Assembly (NCBI GenBank): GCA_023418755.1 | Contig: JAEZZE010000195.1 | Span: forward strand, 1-39,876 | Direction: 5' to 3' | Origin: Bacillota bacterium | GTDB taxonomy: Bacteria; Bacillota; Bacilli; Paenibacillales; Paenibacillaceae | DNA: 39,876 nucleotides | Shown here: one piece after another, positions 24,344 through 32,472 of the stretch | Position numbering within the stretch: position 1 is the first letter of the stretch | Layout of the letters: each line of letters starts with the position of its first letter | Translations under genes and position numbers: made by a program | The notes under the pieces: model-generated | What the model saw: the letters and a program-made list of their open reading frames with translations, nothing else | Told to the model about the DNA's origin: nothing | Database searches by the model: none

Positions 24344-26017
24344 ATGTCATTTTTATTTAAGTCATGGAACGCGAATGGGCGATTGACCCGATTGGCTTAC
24401 GCTCCTGTGCTGCTGGCGGTCTGCATCGCGCTGCTCGGGGTCTTCGGGGCGGCCGAGCAGGCGCAAGCCCATGCCTCGCTGGTGAAGACGGCTCCGCAAG
24501 CGGATTCCCGAACGGACGATAGTCCGGAATCGGTCGAGATCGTCTTCAACGAAAGACTGGACAGCGGGGGAGCGAAGCTGCTCGTGCTCAGCGAGTCGTC
24601 GCGCAACGTCGCGAAGGGCGAGCTCGAACGGATCGAAGAAGGCAAGGGCATTCGGATCGGACTGCCGAAGCTGGGAGATGGGCACTACACCGTCTCTTAT
24701 TCGGTGATCTCGGCCGACGGCCATCCCATCTCCGGAGCTTACGTATTCACGGTAGGGAATCCGGCTCCGCTCGACAGGAGCAAGCTGAACCCGCATCAAC
24801 AGGTCGGCCACGCCCATGATCATGGCGGCGGTTCGGGACTGGATGCGGATTCCTTCCTGCTCTACGCGGCGAGAATCCTTTACTATGCCGGTCTTCTCGC
24901 GGCGGCGGGGCTGGCGCTGTGGAGCCTGCTGCGCAGCATGTCGCGGACGGTCCGCGATACGCATTCGGGGGTGCTCGGCCTGGCCGGGAAATTCGCTCTG
25001 ATCGCTACGCTCGCCTACGTTTTCTTCAGCCTGCGCGATCTGGGCCAAGGGGAGCCGCTGTCCGAGTGGGGGCGTATTCTGACGGAGACGACGATCGGCA
25101 GGCTATATATCGCCGAGCTTCTGCTGGCGCTGGCCGCTCCGATGCTGCCCAAGCTGGGAGCCGTTCCGCGCGCGGCCTGGGCCGCGATCGCGCTTTTCCT
25201 CGAGGCATGGTCGGGACATGCCGCGGCGTTTACCCCGGTTTCTTATACGATAGGCCTGGATTATGCGCACCTTCTGGCCGCGGCACTCTGGAGCGGGGGA
25301 CTTCTGCTGCTGCTTGCGGTTTGGTTTAAGGAGCGTCCGGAGGCCGGCCGATTCGCGCTCGTATTCTCCAAGTGGGCGCTGATCTCCTTCCTCGCGCTAT
25401 GGGTAACCGGCATTTTGTCGACGCTAAAGTACTTGCCCTCCTTGGAATATTTGTTCTACACCGCCTGGGGCAAATGGCTGATCGCCAAAGCCGCCGTCTC
25501 CCTGCTCGTGGCCGTCACGGCGTTTCTGATCCGGCGGCGCCTGAAGAAGGGCGAGCTTCCCCGCGGCAGCCTGCTGAAGATCGACGTCGGTCTTCTGGCC
25601 GGAATCGTGCTCTGCGTCGGCATTCTGACGTATCAGACGCCGCTGCCGGTCAATGAGCCGCTTAACTATCATAAGATGGGCACGGATTTGCACGTGACGC
25701 TGCGCATTTCGCCCAACGCGCCGGGAGACAACCGGTTTACGGTCAAAATATGGCTGCCGGAATGGGTGGGCGAAGGCGAGGCCAAAAGCGTCCAACTTCG
25801 GCTGCTTCCGCTCGACAAGGAAGGGATGGGGTATATCGACGTCCCGCTCAACCCGTATGAAGACGAAGAACTGGACGCGTTCCCGGATTTCAAGAAATCG
25901 ACGTATACGGCGCAAGGCCCTTATCTACCCTTCGCGGGACAGTGGAAGGCGCAAGTCCGCGTAACCGATTCGGAGGATACGGAGAGGGTCGTAGAGACGT
26001 CTTATCGGATATATTAG
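24344..26017 (+). CDS. Copper protein CopC-CopD fusion (YcnJ-like)
   Basis: This 557-residue protein resembles YcnJ, a Bacillus copper import protein. A signal peptide ends after AQA at residue 42, leaving His43 (HASLVKTAPQ) as the first mature residue, the position that binds copper in CopC. The CopC domain spans about 43-140 and includes SADGHPISGAYVF. A His-rich link (GHAHDHGGG) follows. Eight membrane segments at about 165-430 form the CopD domain. The last 125 residues lie outside the membrane in a beta-rich YtkA-like domain. Kinase, regulator and ycnI follow. Copper is well supported; import rather than resistance is inferred from YcnJ. Confidence 0.88.
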   Translation: MSFLFKSWNANGRLTRLAYAPVLLAVCIALLGVFGAAEQAQAHASLVKTAPQADSRTDDSPESVEIVFNERLDSGGAKLLVLSESSRNVAKGELERIEEGKGIRIGLPKLGDGHYTVSYSVISADGHPISGAYVFTVGNPAPLDRSKLNPHQQVGHAHDHGGGSGLDADSFLLYAARILYYAGLLAAAGLALWSLLRSMSRTVRDTHSGVLGLAGKFALIATLAYVFFSLRDLGQGEPLSEWGRILTETTIGRLYIAELLLALAAPMLPKLGAVPRAAWAAIALFLEAWSGHAAAFTPVSYTIGLDYAHLLAAALWSGGLLLLLAVWFKERPEAGRFALVFSKWALISFLALWVTGILSTLKYLPSLEYLFYTAWGKWLIAKAAVSLLVAVTAFLIRRRLKKGELPRGSLLKIDVGLLAGIVLCVGILTYQTPLPVNEPLNYHKMGTDLHVTLRISPNAPGDNRFTVKIWLPEWVGEGEAKSVQLRLLPLDKEGMGYIDVPLNPYEDEELDAFPDFKKSTYTAQGPYLPFAGQWKAQVRVTDSEDTERVVETSYRIY

Positions 26018-26115
26018 CGGTCGGCCGAGCACCGGCGATCGGGGGAATACCGATATAAAGAGGCGCGAAGGCAGGGGCGGACTTGGGGATAACGAGAAAG
26101 GAACGTGCGGGCCTA

Positions 26116-26976
26116 ATGGATAACCGGAATAAGGACAGAAGGATCAAATGGCTGATTCTGCTCATTCCGACGGTGACGATCGGCCTGTGGGAATACGTGC
26201 GGCACGCCTTCCTGCTGCCTTATATATCGATGGATTTGGGCAACCTGCTGGCGCCTTTCATCGTGCTTGCCGTCACTTTGACGCTAGTACGAAGCCTGTT
26301 CGCGCGGATGGAGCAATCGCAGATGGCGCTGCAGCGGGAGAAGGAAGCCAAGGCGGCGCTCGAGGAGCGGGAGAGCCTAGCCCGCGAGCTGCACGACGGC
26401 ATCGCGCAATCGATGTTTCTGCTCGCCGTGAAGCTGGATCAGTTGGACGAGCTGAGCCGGGAAGAGCCGGTGCGGGAGCTGGCCAAAGGGCTTAGGGAGA
26501 CGGTGCGGGTCATGCACGAGGACGTTCGCCAGGCGATCGCCAACCTTCGTCAGCCGCCCTCGCCGGAATCGGCCGCCTGGGTCGTTCCGCTGCGAGAGCT
26601 GCTCGGAGAGACGGCGGAGCTGAGCGGAGCGCGCGCGGAGTTCGTCTGGACGATTAAGGACGACGCTTTGACCGACAAGGAGAAGGTCGAGCTTCACGCT
26701 TGCGTCCGGGAGGCGCTTGTCAACGTCAGGAAGCATGCGCAAGCTTCGCACGTGTACGTCATCGGGGAACCGGACGGAGCGGAAGGCTTCCGCTGCCGGA
26801 TCGAAGACGACGGCGTCGGCTTTGGCGGAGATCCGCTTCAGGCGCACGGCCGATTCGGACTGCGCATGGTGAGGGATCGGGCCAGATCGATGGGCTGGTC
26901 GTTCCTGGTCGAGCGCCGAGGGAACCGGACGGTCGTAGAACTCGCGAAAAGCGGAAAGAAGGCGGAGCGGGAATGA
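26116..26976 (+). CDS. NarL-family sensor histidine kinase
   Basis: This 286-residue kinase has two close membrane segments (residues about 10-60) with almost nothing outside, a short coiled linker, and a HisKA_3 domain. His93, in ARELHDGIAQSMFLLAVKL, is the phosphoacceptor. The ATP-binding domain is compact, with VREALVNVRKHAQA and DDGVGFG, and ends FGLRMVRDRARSMG. Kinases with such short membrane ends usually sense the membrane or a partner protein. Its partner could be the CopCD protein encoded 98 bases upstream. I took the ATG at 26116; a TTG at 26083 in the same frame is possible. The stop overlaps the start of the regulator gene (ATGA). Confidence 0.87.
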   Translation: MDNRNKDRRIKWLILLIPTVTIGLWEYVRHAFLLPYISMDLGNLLAPFIVLAVTLTLVRSLFARMEQSQMALQREKEAKAALEERESLARELHDGIAQSMFLLAVKLDQLDELSREEPVRELAKGLRETVRVMHEDVRQAIANLRQPPSPESAAWVVPLRELLGETAELSGARAEFVWTIKDDALTDKEKVELHACVREALVNVRKHAQASHVYVIGEPDGAEGFRCRIEDDGVGFGGDPLQAHGRFGLRMVRDRARSMGWSFLVERRGNRTVVELAKSGKKAERE

Positions 26977-27656
26977 GCGGAGTCGGAAACGTCAGATTGC
27001 TGCTGGCCGACGATCACCGGCATGCCAGGGAAGGGATGAGGACGATCGTGTCCGCGCTGAAGGAGTTCGTCATCGTCGGGGAAGCGGCCAGCGGGGAGGA
27101 AGCTCTCCGCATGACGGAAGAGCTGGCCCCGGATATGATTTTGATGGACATCAACATGCCGGGAATGGGCGGGCTGGAAGCGGTCAAAGCGATCAAAGCG
27201 TCCTTCCCCGCGGTGAAGATCGTCATGGTAACGGTATCCGACGACGTCGCGCACCTGTTCGAAGCGATTAAGAAGGGGGCGCAAGGGTACCTGCTGAAAA
27301 ACTTGAACCCGGCTGCCTGGAGAGATTATTTGCGCGCGGTCGCCTTCGACGAGGCGCCGCTCAATCCGGAGCTGGCCCTGTCGATTCTCCGCGAGTTCTC
27401 CGATCGCAAACCAGGCTCCGCGGCAGGCGCCCCAAGAGAGCCGGCAGCGGCCGACGGCGGATTGACGCCTAGAGAGCGGGACATTTTGCAGGAAGTCGCG
27501 CGCGGCCGGAAAAACCGGGAAATCGCCCTGTCCCTCGGACTGTCGGAGCATACGGTCAAAAATCATCTGAAAAATATTTTGCAGAAGCTTCATCTCGACA
27601 ATCGGGTGCAGTTGACCCGCTACGCCTACGAGCGGGGAATCGTCGAACCGGACTAG
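26973..27656 (+). CDS. NarL/LuxR-family response regulator
   Basis: This 227-residue regulator has a receiver domain (residues 5-125) with the acidic pair Asp13-Asp14 (LLADDH), phosphoacceptor Asp59 (LMDINMPGMGG), the switch Thr in MVTVSD and Lys in GYLLKNL. A 35-residue linker leads to a LuxR-type helix-turn-helix at about 163-210 (LTPRERDILQEVARGRKN; EIALSLGLSEHTVKNHL). It overlaps the kinase gene by four bases and is clearly its partner. The inverted repeat ATGACTC-N4-GAGTCAT before ycnI, 45 bases past its stop, has the size expected for a dimer of this family and is the best candidate target. Confidence 0.93.
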   Translation: MSGVGNVRLLLADDHRHAREGMRTIVSALKEFVIVGEAASGEEALRMTEELAPDMILMDINMPGMGGLEAVKAIKASFPAVKIVMVTVSDDVAHLFEAIKKGAQGYLLKNLNPAAWRDYLRAVAFDEAPLNPELALSILREFSDRKPGSAAGAPREPAAADGGLTPRERDILQEVARGRKNREIALSLGLSEHTVKNHLKNILQKLHLDNRVQLTRYAYERGIVEPD

Positions 27657-27701
27657 GCTTAGTATTCCTTGCCTTAATATTGTCACAATGATCGATCCGA
27701 A

Positions 27702-27719
27702 ATGACTCTTTCGAGTCAT
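27702..27719. promoter_or_regulatory. Inverted repeat ATGACTC-N4-GAGTCAT before ycnI
   Basis: Two perfect 7-base arms (27702-27708 and 27713-27719) with a TTTC spacer. A -10-like TATACT lies 22 bases on (27742-27747), so the repeat sits where a -35 or class II activator site would be. There is no -35 consensus, which fits an activated promoter. Assignment to the adjacent regulator is inferred. Confidence 0.5.
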
Positions 27720-27793
27720 GCGCCTGCGGCAAAGAACGAGCTATACTTGGATATATCTGAAACTAATCGAATCAGGAAGGTTGGATATTCCTT

Positions 27794-28429
27794 ATGAAAA
27801 AAAGCTTGTCTTTGCTGCTTGCTCTAATGCTGTCGCTCGGCTTCGCAGGTTTGGCCAGCGCTCACGTGACGGTTCAGCCGAACTCCGCCCCGGCGGGCTC
27901 CTATCAAGTGTTCACCGTTCGCGTGCCGTCCGAGAAGGATTCCGCGACGACTCAGGTGAAGGTGGCGATCCCGGACGGCGTCAATATCAGCCGCTTCGAG
28001 CCTAAGCCGGACTGGACGTACGAGGTCGAGAAGGGCGCGGAGGATAAAATCGTCAGCGTTACCTGGAAAGCGACCGGAAACGGCCTGGGCGCTACGGAGT
28101 TCGGCGAATTCCGCATGCAGGGCAAAGTCGCCGACGATGCCAAAGAGCTGAGCTGGAAAGCGTACCAGACCTATTCCGACGGCGAAGTCGTGGAATGGAC
28201 GGGCGCTTCGGACGCCGACAAGCCGGCCTCGGTGACGACGGTCACGGCGTCGACGGGAGACGGCCACGGCGACGGGCACGGCGCTTCGAGCGGAGCCTCG
28301 GCAAGCGGGGACGAGGCCAAGGACGAAGGCGGCCGCGACGCGCTGACGCTGTCGCTGGCGATCGCCGGACTCGCCGCGGGCGTTCTTGCGCTGATCATTG
28401 CGATTGTCCGCAAGCCTAAGCGGGGATAA
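27794..28429 (+). CDS. ycnI: YcnI-family copper-related membrane-anchored protein
   Basis: This 211-residue protein matches YcnI (DUF1775), an extracellular copper-binding protein found with YcnJ. A signal peptide ends after ASA at residue 23, leaving His24 (HVTVQPNSAPAGSY) as the first mature residue, the position used in copper binding by characterised members. The beta-sandwich domain covers about 24-150 and includes a Trp-rich region (KPDWTYEVEKG; ELSWKAY). A His/Ser/Gly linker (GDGHGDGHGASSG) and one C-terminal membrane helix (LSLAIAGLAAGVLALIIAIV) follow. The ATG lies after AGGAAGG. The regulator gene is just upstream and a terminator follows, so ycnI is the last gene of the copper cluster. 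Confidence 0.9.
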   Translation: MKKSLSLLLALMLSLGFAGLASAHVTVQPNSAPAGSYQVFTVRVPSEKDSATTQVKVAIPDGVNISRFEPKPDWTYEVEKGAEDKIVSVTWKATGNGLGATEFGEFRMQGKVADDAKELSWKAYQTYSDGEVVEWTGASDADKPASVTTVTASTGDGHGDGHGASSGASASGDEAKDEGGRDALTLSLAIAGLAAGVLALIIAIVRKPKRG

Positions 28430-28433
28430 GAAG

Positions 28434-28478
28434 ACGGGACCGCGGCAGGGAAAGCTCCTGTTTGGGTCCCGTTTTTTT
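28434..28478 (+). terminator. Terminator after ycnI
   Basis: ACGGGACC (28434-28441) pairs with GGTCCCGT (28465-28472), followed by a run of T to 28478. Confidence 0.88.
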
Positions 28479-28489
28479 ACGAGGGCGGC

Positions 28490-28518
28490 TTGATTACGGG
28501 CTTTCCTTGCCCTATAAT
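28490..28518 (+). promoter_or_regulatory. Promoter of the pheST operon
   Basis: TTGATT (28490-28495), a 17-base spacer and TATAAT (28513-28518). Transcription should begin near 28525, before the T-box. Confidence 0.82.
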
Positions 28519-28524
28519 GAAGTG

Positions 28525-28820
28525 TAAATCTCGAAATGCGACGATGGAGAAAAGTAAGCAGTGCCTTCTTACAGGGAGGGAGCGCCGAAGATTGCGAGCG
28601 TTCCTAAGAAATCAGGCTGCCGAAGTTCGCTCCGGAGCAGATCTTTGAACGTGCGGCTGCGGCCGTTCAGTAGGAGATACCGGCTTGCGGCCCGTTACGC
28701 CGTACGAAGCGGGAATGTCCATGCGCCGAATAAGGCGTGCGTCCAATTTGGGCAGCGGCGTTCCAACAAGGGTGGTACCACGGTCTTTTCGTCCCTTACG
28801 GGAGAGAAGGCTTTTTATTT
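28525..28820 (+). ncRNA. T-box leader of pheST (phenylalanine)
   Basis: This is a tRNA-sensing T-box. The specifier strand GCCGAAGTTCGCTCCGGAGC (28618-28637) gives TTC for phenylalanine at 28626-28628, in agreement with the genes downstream. The T-box motif GGGTGGTACCACGG is at 28770-28783. The terminator pairs CTTTTCGTCCC (28785-28795) with GGGAGAGAAGG (28800-28810) and ends in TTTTTATTTT. Low charged tRNA-Phe should favour the antiterminator and expression of pheS and pheT. Stem I is present in the GGGAGGGAGCGCCGAAGATT region (28575-28595), but I did not fold it fully. Confidence 0.92.
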
Positions 28821-28842
28821 TGTCGCGAGAAGGAGAATGGTG

Positions 28843-29877
28843 ATGAAGGAACGATTAGAGGCTTTGCGGAGAGAAGCGCTGGATAAGCTGCAAACCGTGG
28901 CGGACGCCGCCGCGCTGAACGATCTCCGCGTGCATTATTTGGGCAAGAAGGGGCAGCTCACCGAAATTTTGCGCGGCATGGGCTCGCTCAGCGCCGAGGA
29001 GCGCCCGATCATCGGACAGGTAGGCAACGAGGTTCGCGCGGCGATTGAAGCGGTAATCGGGGAGAAGCAGGCCGGCTTTGAGCAGGCCGAGACCGCGCGC
29101 CGTCTGCAAGCGGAGACGATCGACGTTACGCTGCCGGGCAAAGCGGTCGGCGCCGGCGCCGTTCATCCGCTGAACAAGATCGTCGAGGAAATCGAAGATA
29201 TTTTCATCGGGATGGGTTATACGGTGGCGGAAGGGCCGGAGGTCGAAACCGACTTCTTCAACTTCGAGGCGCTTAATCTGCCGAAAAACCACCCCGCGCG
29301 CGACATGCAGGATTCCTTCTATATTACGGACGAGATTTTGCTGCGTACGCAAACGTCTCCGGTGCAGATTCGCACGATGAAGGCGGCAAACGGCAAAACC
29401 CCCGTCAAGGTCATCTGCCCGGGCAAGGTGTATCGTCGCGACGACGACGATGCGACGCATTCGTTCATGTTCCATCAGATCGAAGGGCTTGTCATCGGGC
29501 CGAACATTCGGATGAGCGACCTGAAGGGAACGCTGCTGCAGTTCGTGCAGGAAATGTACGGGCCGCAAATGCAAATTCGTCTGCGTCCGAGTTTCTTCCC
29601 GTTCACGGAGCCGAGCGCGGAGGTGGACGTTACCTGCGCCCAATGCGGCGGCAGCGGCTGCCGGATGTGCAAGCATACCGGCTGGATCGAAATTCTCGGC
29701 TGCGGCATGGTGCACCCGAAGGTGCTCGAATACGGCGGCTACGACCCGAACGAGGTAACGGGCTTTGCGTTCGGCATGGGCGTGGAACGGATCGCGCTGC
29801 TGAAATACGGCATCGACGATATCCGTCATTTCTACGCGAACGATACGAAGTTCCTAAGCCAGTTCGCCAAAATATAA
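28843..29877 (+). CDS. pheS: Phenylalanyl-tRNA synthetase alpha subunit
   Basis: PheS holds the active site of the heterotetrameric enzyme that charges tRNA-Phe. The 344-residue length is the same as in Bacillus. The N-terminal coiled-coil arm spans residues 1-85 ([19 protein letters not shown]). Class II motif 2 is seen in [21 protein letters not shown] and motif 3 in [20 protein letters not shown] near the C-terminus. A zinc-like [17 protein letters not shown] segment precedes motif 3. I chose the ATG at 28843, 7 bases after AGGAG (28831-28835). The frame runs open back into the T-box leader, but those codons are untranslated leader. pheT follows after 37 bases. Confidence 0.97.
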   Translation: MKERLEALRREALDKLQTVADAAALNDLRVHYLGKKGQLTEILRGMGSLSAEERPIIGQVGNEVRAAIEAVIGEKQAGFEQAETARRLQAETIDVTLPGKAVGAGAVHPLNKIVEEIEDIFIGMGYTVAEGPEVETDFFNFEALNLPKNHPARDMQDSFYITDEILLRTQTSPVQIRTMKAANGKTPVKVICPGKVYRRDDDDATHSFMFHQIEGLVIGPNIRMSDLKGTLLQFVQEMYGPQMQIRLRPSFFPFTEPSAEVDVTCAQCGGSGCRMCKHTGWIEILGCGMVHPKVLEYGGYDPNEVTGFAFGMGVERIALLKYGIDDIRHFYANDTKFLSQFAKI

Positions 29878-29914
29878 CGCGAAAAAATTACGATAAAAAC
29901 GAGGGGAGTTTCCC

Positions 29915-32362
29915 ATGAACGTATCCTATCGGTGGTTATCCGATTATATCGATTTAAGCGGCATTCCCGCCGAGCAATTGGCGGAGATGATGACGCGGGG
30001 AGGCATCGAGATCGATTCCGTGCCGTCCCGGAATGCCGGCGTTACCGGCGTAGTCGTCGGCTATGTGAAAAAAAGAGAGAAGCATCCCGATGCGGATAAG
30101 CTGAGCGTCTGCACGGTCGATGCCGGAACGGGCGAGGATTTGCAGATCGTCTGCGGCGCGCCTAACGTCGGCGCGGACATGAAGGTTCCGGTTGCCCTCG
30201 TCGGCGCGAAGCTGCCCGGAGGTCTCAACATTAAACGCGCGAAGCTGCGCGGCGTGGAATCGCAGGGGATGATCTGCTCGGCGCGCGAGCTGGGCATCAA
30301 CGACAAGCTGCTGCCGAAGGAGCAGCAGGAGGGCATTCTCGTGCTGCCGCACGACGCGGAGATCGGGCGCGACATTCTCGACGTGCTCGCCCTGAACGAC
30401 TCGATCCTCGAACTGGATCTGACTCCGAACCGTTCGGACTGCCTCAGCATGCTCGGCGTGGCCTACGAGGTATCGGCGCTGACGGGCCGACCGCTGAATT
30501 TGCCCGATCCGGCGAAAGACATCTATTCGGCTGCGGAAGTCGCTTCGGATTATGTCCGCGTATCGATCAGCTCTCCTGAGCATTGTTCTCTGTATACCGC
30601 TCGGTACGTGAAAGGAGTGAAGATCGCTCCAGCGCCGCAATGGATGCAGAACCGTCTGATCGCGGCCGGCGTGCGTCCGATCAACAACATCGTCGACATT
30701 ACGAACTATGTCATGCTGGAATACGGCCAGCCGCTGCACGCGTTCGACGCGGCCCGGGTCGCGGGCGGACGCATCGACGTTCGTCTCGCGAAGGCGGGCG
30801 AAACGCTCGTCACGCTGGACGGCCAGGAGCGTAAGCTGGAGCCGCATATGCTCGTCATCGCGGACGCGGAGAAGGCGATCGGCCTTGCCGGCGTCATGGG
30901 CGGCGCGAACTCCGAAGTGTCGGAAGGCACGACGGACATTATCCTGGAATCGGCGAAATTCGACGGCAGTACGGTTCGGCGCACTTCGCGTCAATTGGGT
31001 CTGCGCTCGGAGGCGTCCGCACGCTTCGAGAAGGAGGTCGACCCGGATCGGGTGCGCGCGGCGCTGGATCGCGCGGCGGGACTGATGGCCCGCTACGCGG
31101 AAGGACTCGTCACCGAAGGCGTCGCCGAGGCTGAAGCGTCCGCGCGGAAGCCTTCCGTTATCGATCTGTCCCTCTCACGAGTCAACGGCATGCTCGGAAC
31201 CGAGCTGTCCGCCCTGGAAATCAAGACGATTCTCTCCCGGCTGCAATTCGAGGTCAAGGCAAGCGGCGACGACGTCTGGAAGGTCGCCGTTCCTTCCCGG
31301 CGCGGGGATATTTCCCGCGACGTCGATCTCGTGGAAGAAATCGCCCGTCTGCACGGCTACGACGAAATTCCGACGACGCCGATCGAAGGGCCGACGACGC
31401 CGGGCTCCCTGACGAAGCCGCAGGCGATTCGCCGCAAATTGCGGACGATTCTGACCGGGGCGGGGCTGCACGAGGCGATCAGCTACTCCGTTACCTCGCT
31501 GCCTAGAACGGAGCTGTTCGCGGAACTGTCGGCGGGCGCCAAGCCGATCGCGCTGGCGATGCCGATGAGCGAAGAGCGCAGCGTCCTGCGCACGACGCTC
31601 ATTCCAAGCTTGCTGGAGGCGGCCGCGTACAACCTGAACCGGAAAAACAACGATGTCGCCCTGTTCGAAATCGGCAACGTCTACCACACGGACGAGACGA
31701 CGCTGACGAGACTGCCTCAAGAAAAGCCGAGAGCTGCGCTGCTGCTGCTGGGCAATCGCCGCGCCTCCTCATGGAACCGCACCGCGGAACCCGTCGACTT
31801 CTACGATGCGAAGGGCATTCTGGAGCAAGCGTTCGACCGGCTAGGCCTGTCGGGCCGCATTTCCTACGAAGCCGCCCAGCCGGCCGGCTTCCATCCGGGC
31901 CGCACCGCCGCGATCGTCATCCGCACGGAACGAGGCAGCCGGACGATCGGCTTCGTCGGCCAAGTGCATCCGGAGACGCAGCGGGAGTTCGACTTGCCCG
32001 ACGCGTACGTGGCCGAGCTTGAGCTCGGGCCGATCTACGAGTTTGCCGATGCGAGCATCGAGTACCGCATCCTTCCCCGTTATCCGGCGATCGAGCGCGA
32101 TATCGCGGTCGTCGTGGATCGCGGCGTCGCCGGCGGCGCGCTGACGGCGACGATCTCCGCTTCGGCGGGAGAGCTGCTGGAGTCGGTCGAGGTGTTCGAC
32201 GTGTATACGGGTGAACGGATCGGCAGCGACAAGAAGAGCGTCGCGTTGGCGCTTATCTACCGTCATGCGGAGCGTACGCTCACCGACGAGGAAGTCGGAG
32301 AAGCGCATGCCCGCGTGCTTGCGCAATTGGAACAATCTTACGGCGCGGAACTTCGGAAATAG
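29915..32362 (+). CDS. pheT: Phenylalanyl-tRNA synthetase beta subunit
   Basis: PheT pairs with PheS; it binds the tRNA and edits Tyr-tRNA-Phe. The 815-residue protein has the standard order: a tRNA-binding OB fold at about 39-150 (VVGYVKKREKHPDADKLSVC), the B3/B4 editing region at about 210-385, a B5 domain at about 405-475 and a degenerate catalytic core at about 490-690. The C-terminal anticodon-binding domain is at about 720-815 (YPAIERDIAVVVDRGVAGG). The ATG follows GAGGGGAG. Expression is under the Phe T-box. A hairpin with a short T run (32392-32431) separates it from the zapA-like gene. Confidence 0.97.
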   Translation: MNVSYRWLSDYIDLSGIPAEQLAEMMTRGGIEIDSVPSRNAGVTGVVVGYVKKREKHPDADKLSVCTVDAGTGEDLQIVCGAPNVGADMKVPVALVGAKLPGGLNIKRAKLRGVESQGMICSARELGINDKLLPKEQQEGILVLPHDAEIGRDILDVLALNDSILELDLTPNRSDCLSMLGVAYEVSALTGRPLNLPDPAKDIYSAAEVASDYVRVSISSPEHCSLYTARYVKGVKIAPAPQWMQNRLIAAGVRPINNIVDITNYVMLEYGQPLHAFDAARVAGGRIDVRLAKAGETLVTLDGQERKLEPHMLVIADAEKAIGLAGVMGGANSEVSEGTTDIILESAKFDGSTVRRTSRQLGLRSEASARFEKEVDPDRVRAALDRAAGLMARYAEGLVTEGVAEAEASARKPSVIDLSLSRVNGMLGTELSALEIKTILSRLQFEVKASGDDVWKVAVPSRRGDISRDVDLVEEIARLHGYDEIPTTPIEGPTTPGSLTKPQAIRRKLRTILTGAGLHEAISYSVTSLPRTELFAELSAGAKPIALAMPMSEERSVLRTTLIPSLLEAAAYNLNRKNNDVALFEIGNVYHTDETTLTRLPQEKPRAALLLLGNRRASSWNRTAEPVDFYDAKGILEQAFDRLGLSGRISYEAAQPAGFHPGRTAAIVIRTERGSRTIGFVGQVHPETQREFDLPDAYVAELELGPIYEFADASIEYRILPRYPAIERDIAVVVDRGVAGGALTATISASAGELLESVEVFDVYTGERIGSDKKSVALALIYRHAERTLTDEEVGEAHARVLAQLEQSYGAELRK

Positions 32363-32391
32363 GCAGGAAACGATAAGGGAGGCAGCGAATA

Positions 32392-32431
32392 CGTCTAGAC
32401 GCCGGTTGGCGAAGGATGATTCGCTGCTTTT
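32392..32431 (+). terminator. Hairpin between pheT and the zapA-like gene
   Basis: GCAGCGAAT (32392-32400) pairs exactly with ATTCGCTGC (32419-32427), followed by TTTT. It probably ends most pheST transcripts, with read-through into the zapA-like gene possible because no clear promoter for that gene is seen. Confidence 0.65.
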
Positions 32432-32472
32432 GTTACATACAACAATTACGAATGCAATGGGAGGACCACGCC

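Noticed and set aside
32430..32458. Promoter TTGTTA-17-TGCAAT for the zapA-like gene
   Set aside because: The -10 would abut the ribosome binding site at 32459-32464, leaving that site outside or at the very end of the transcript.
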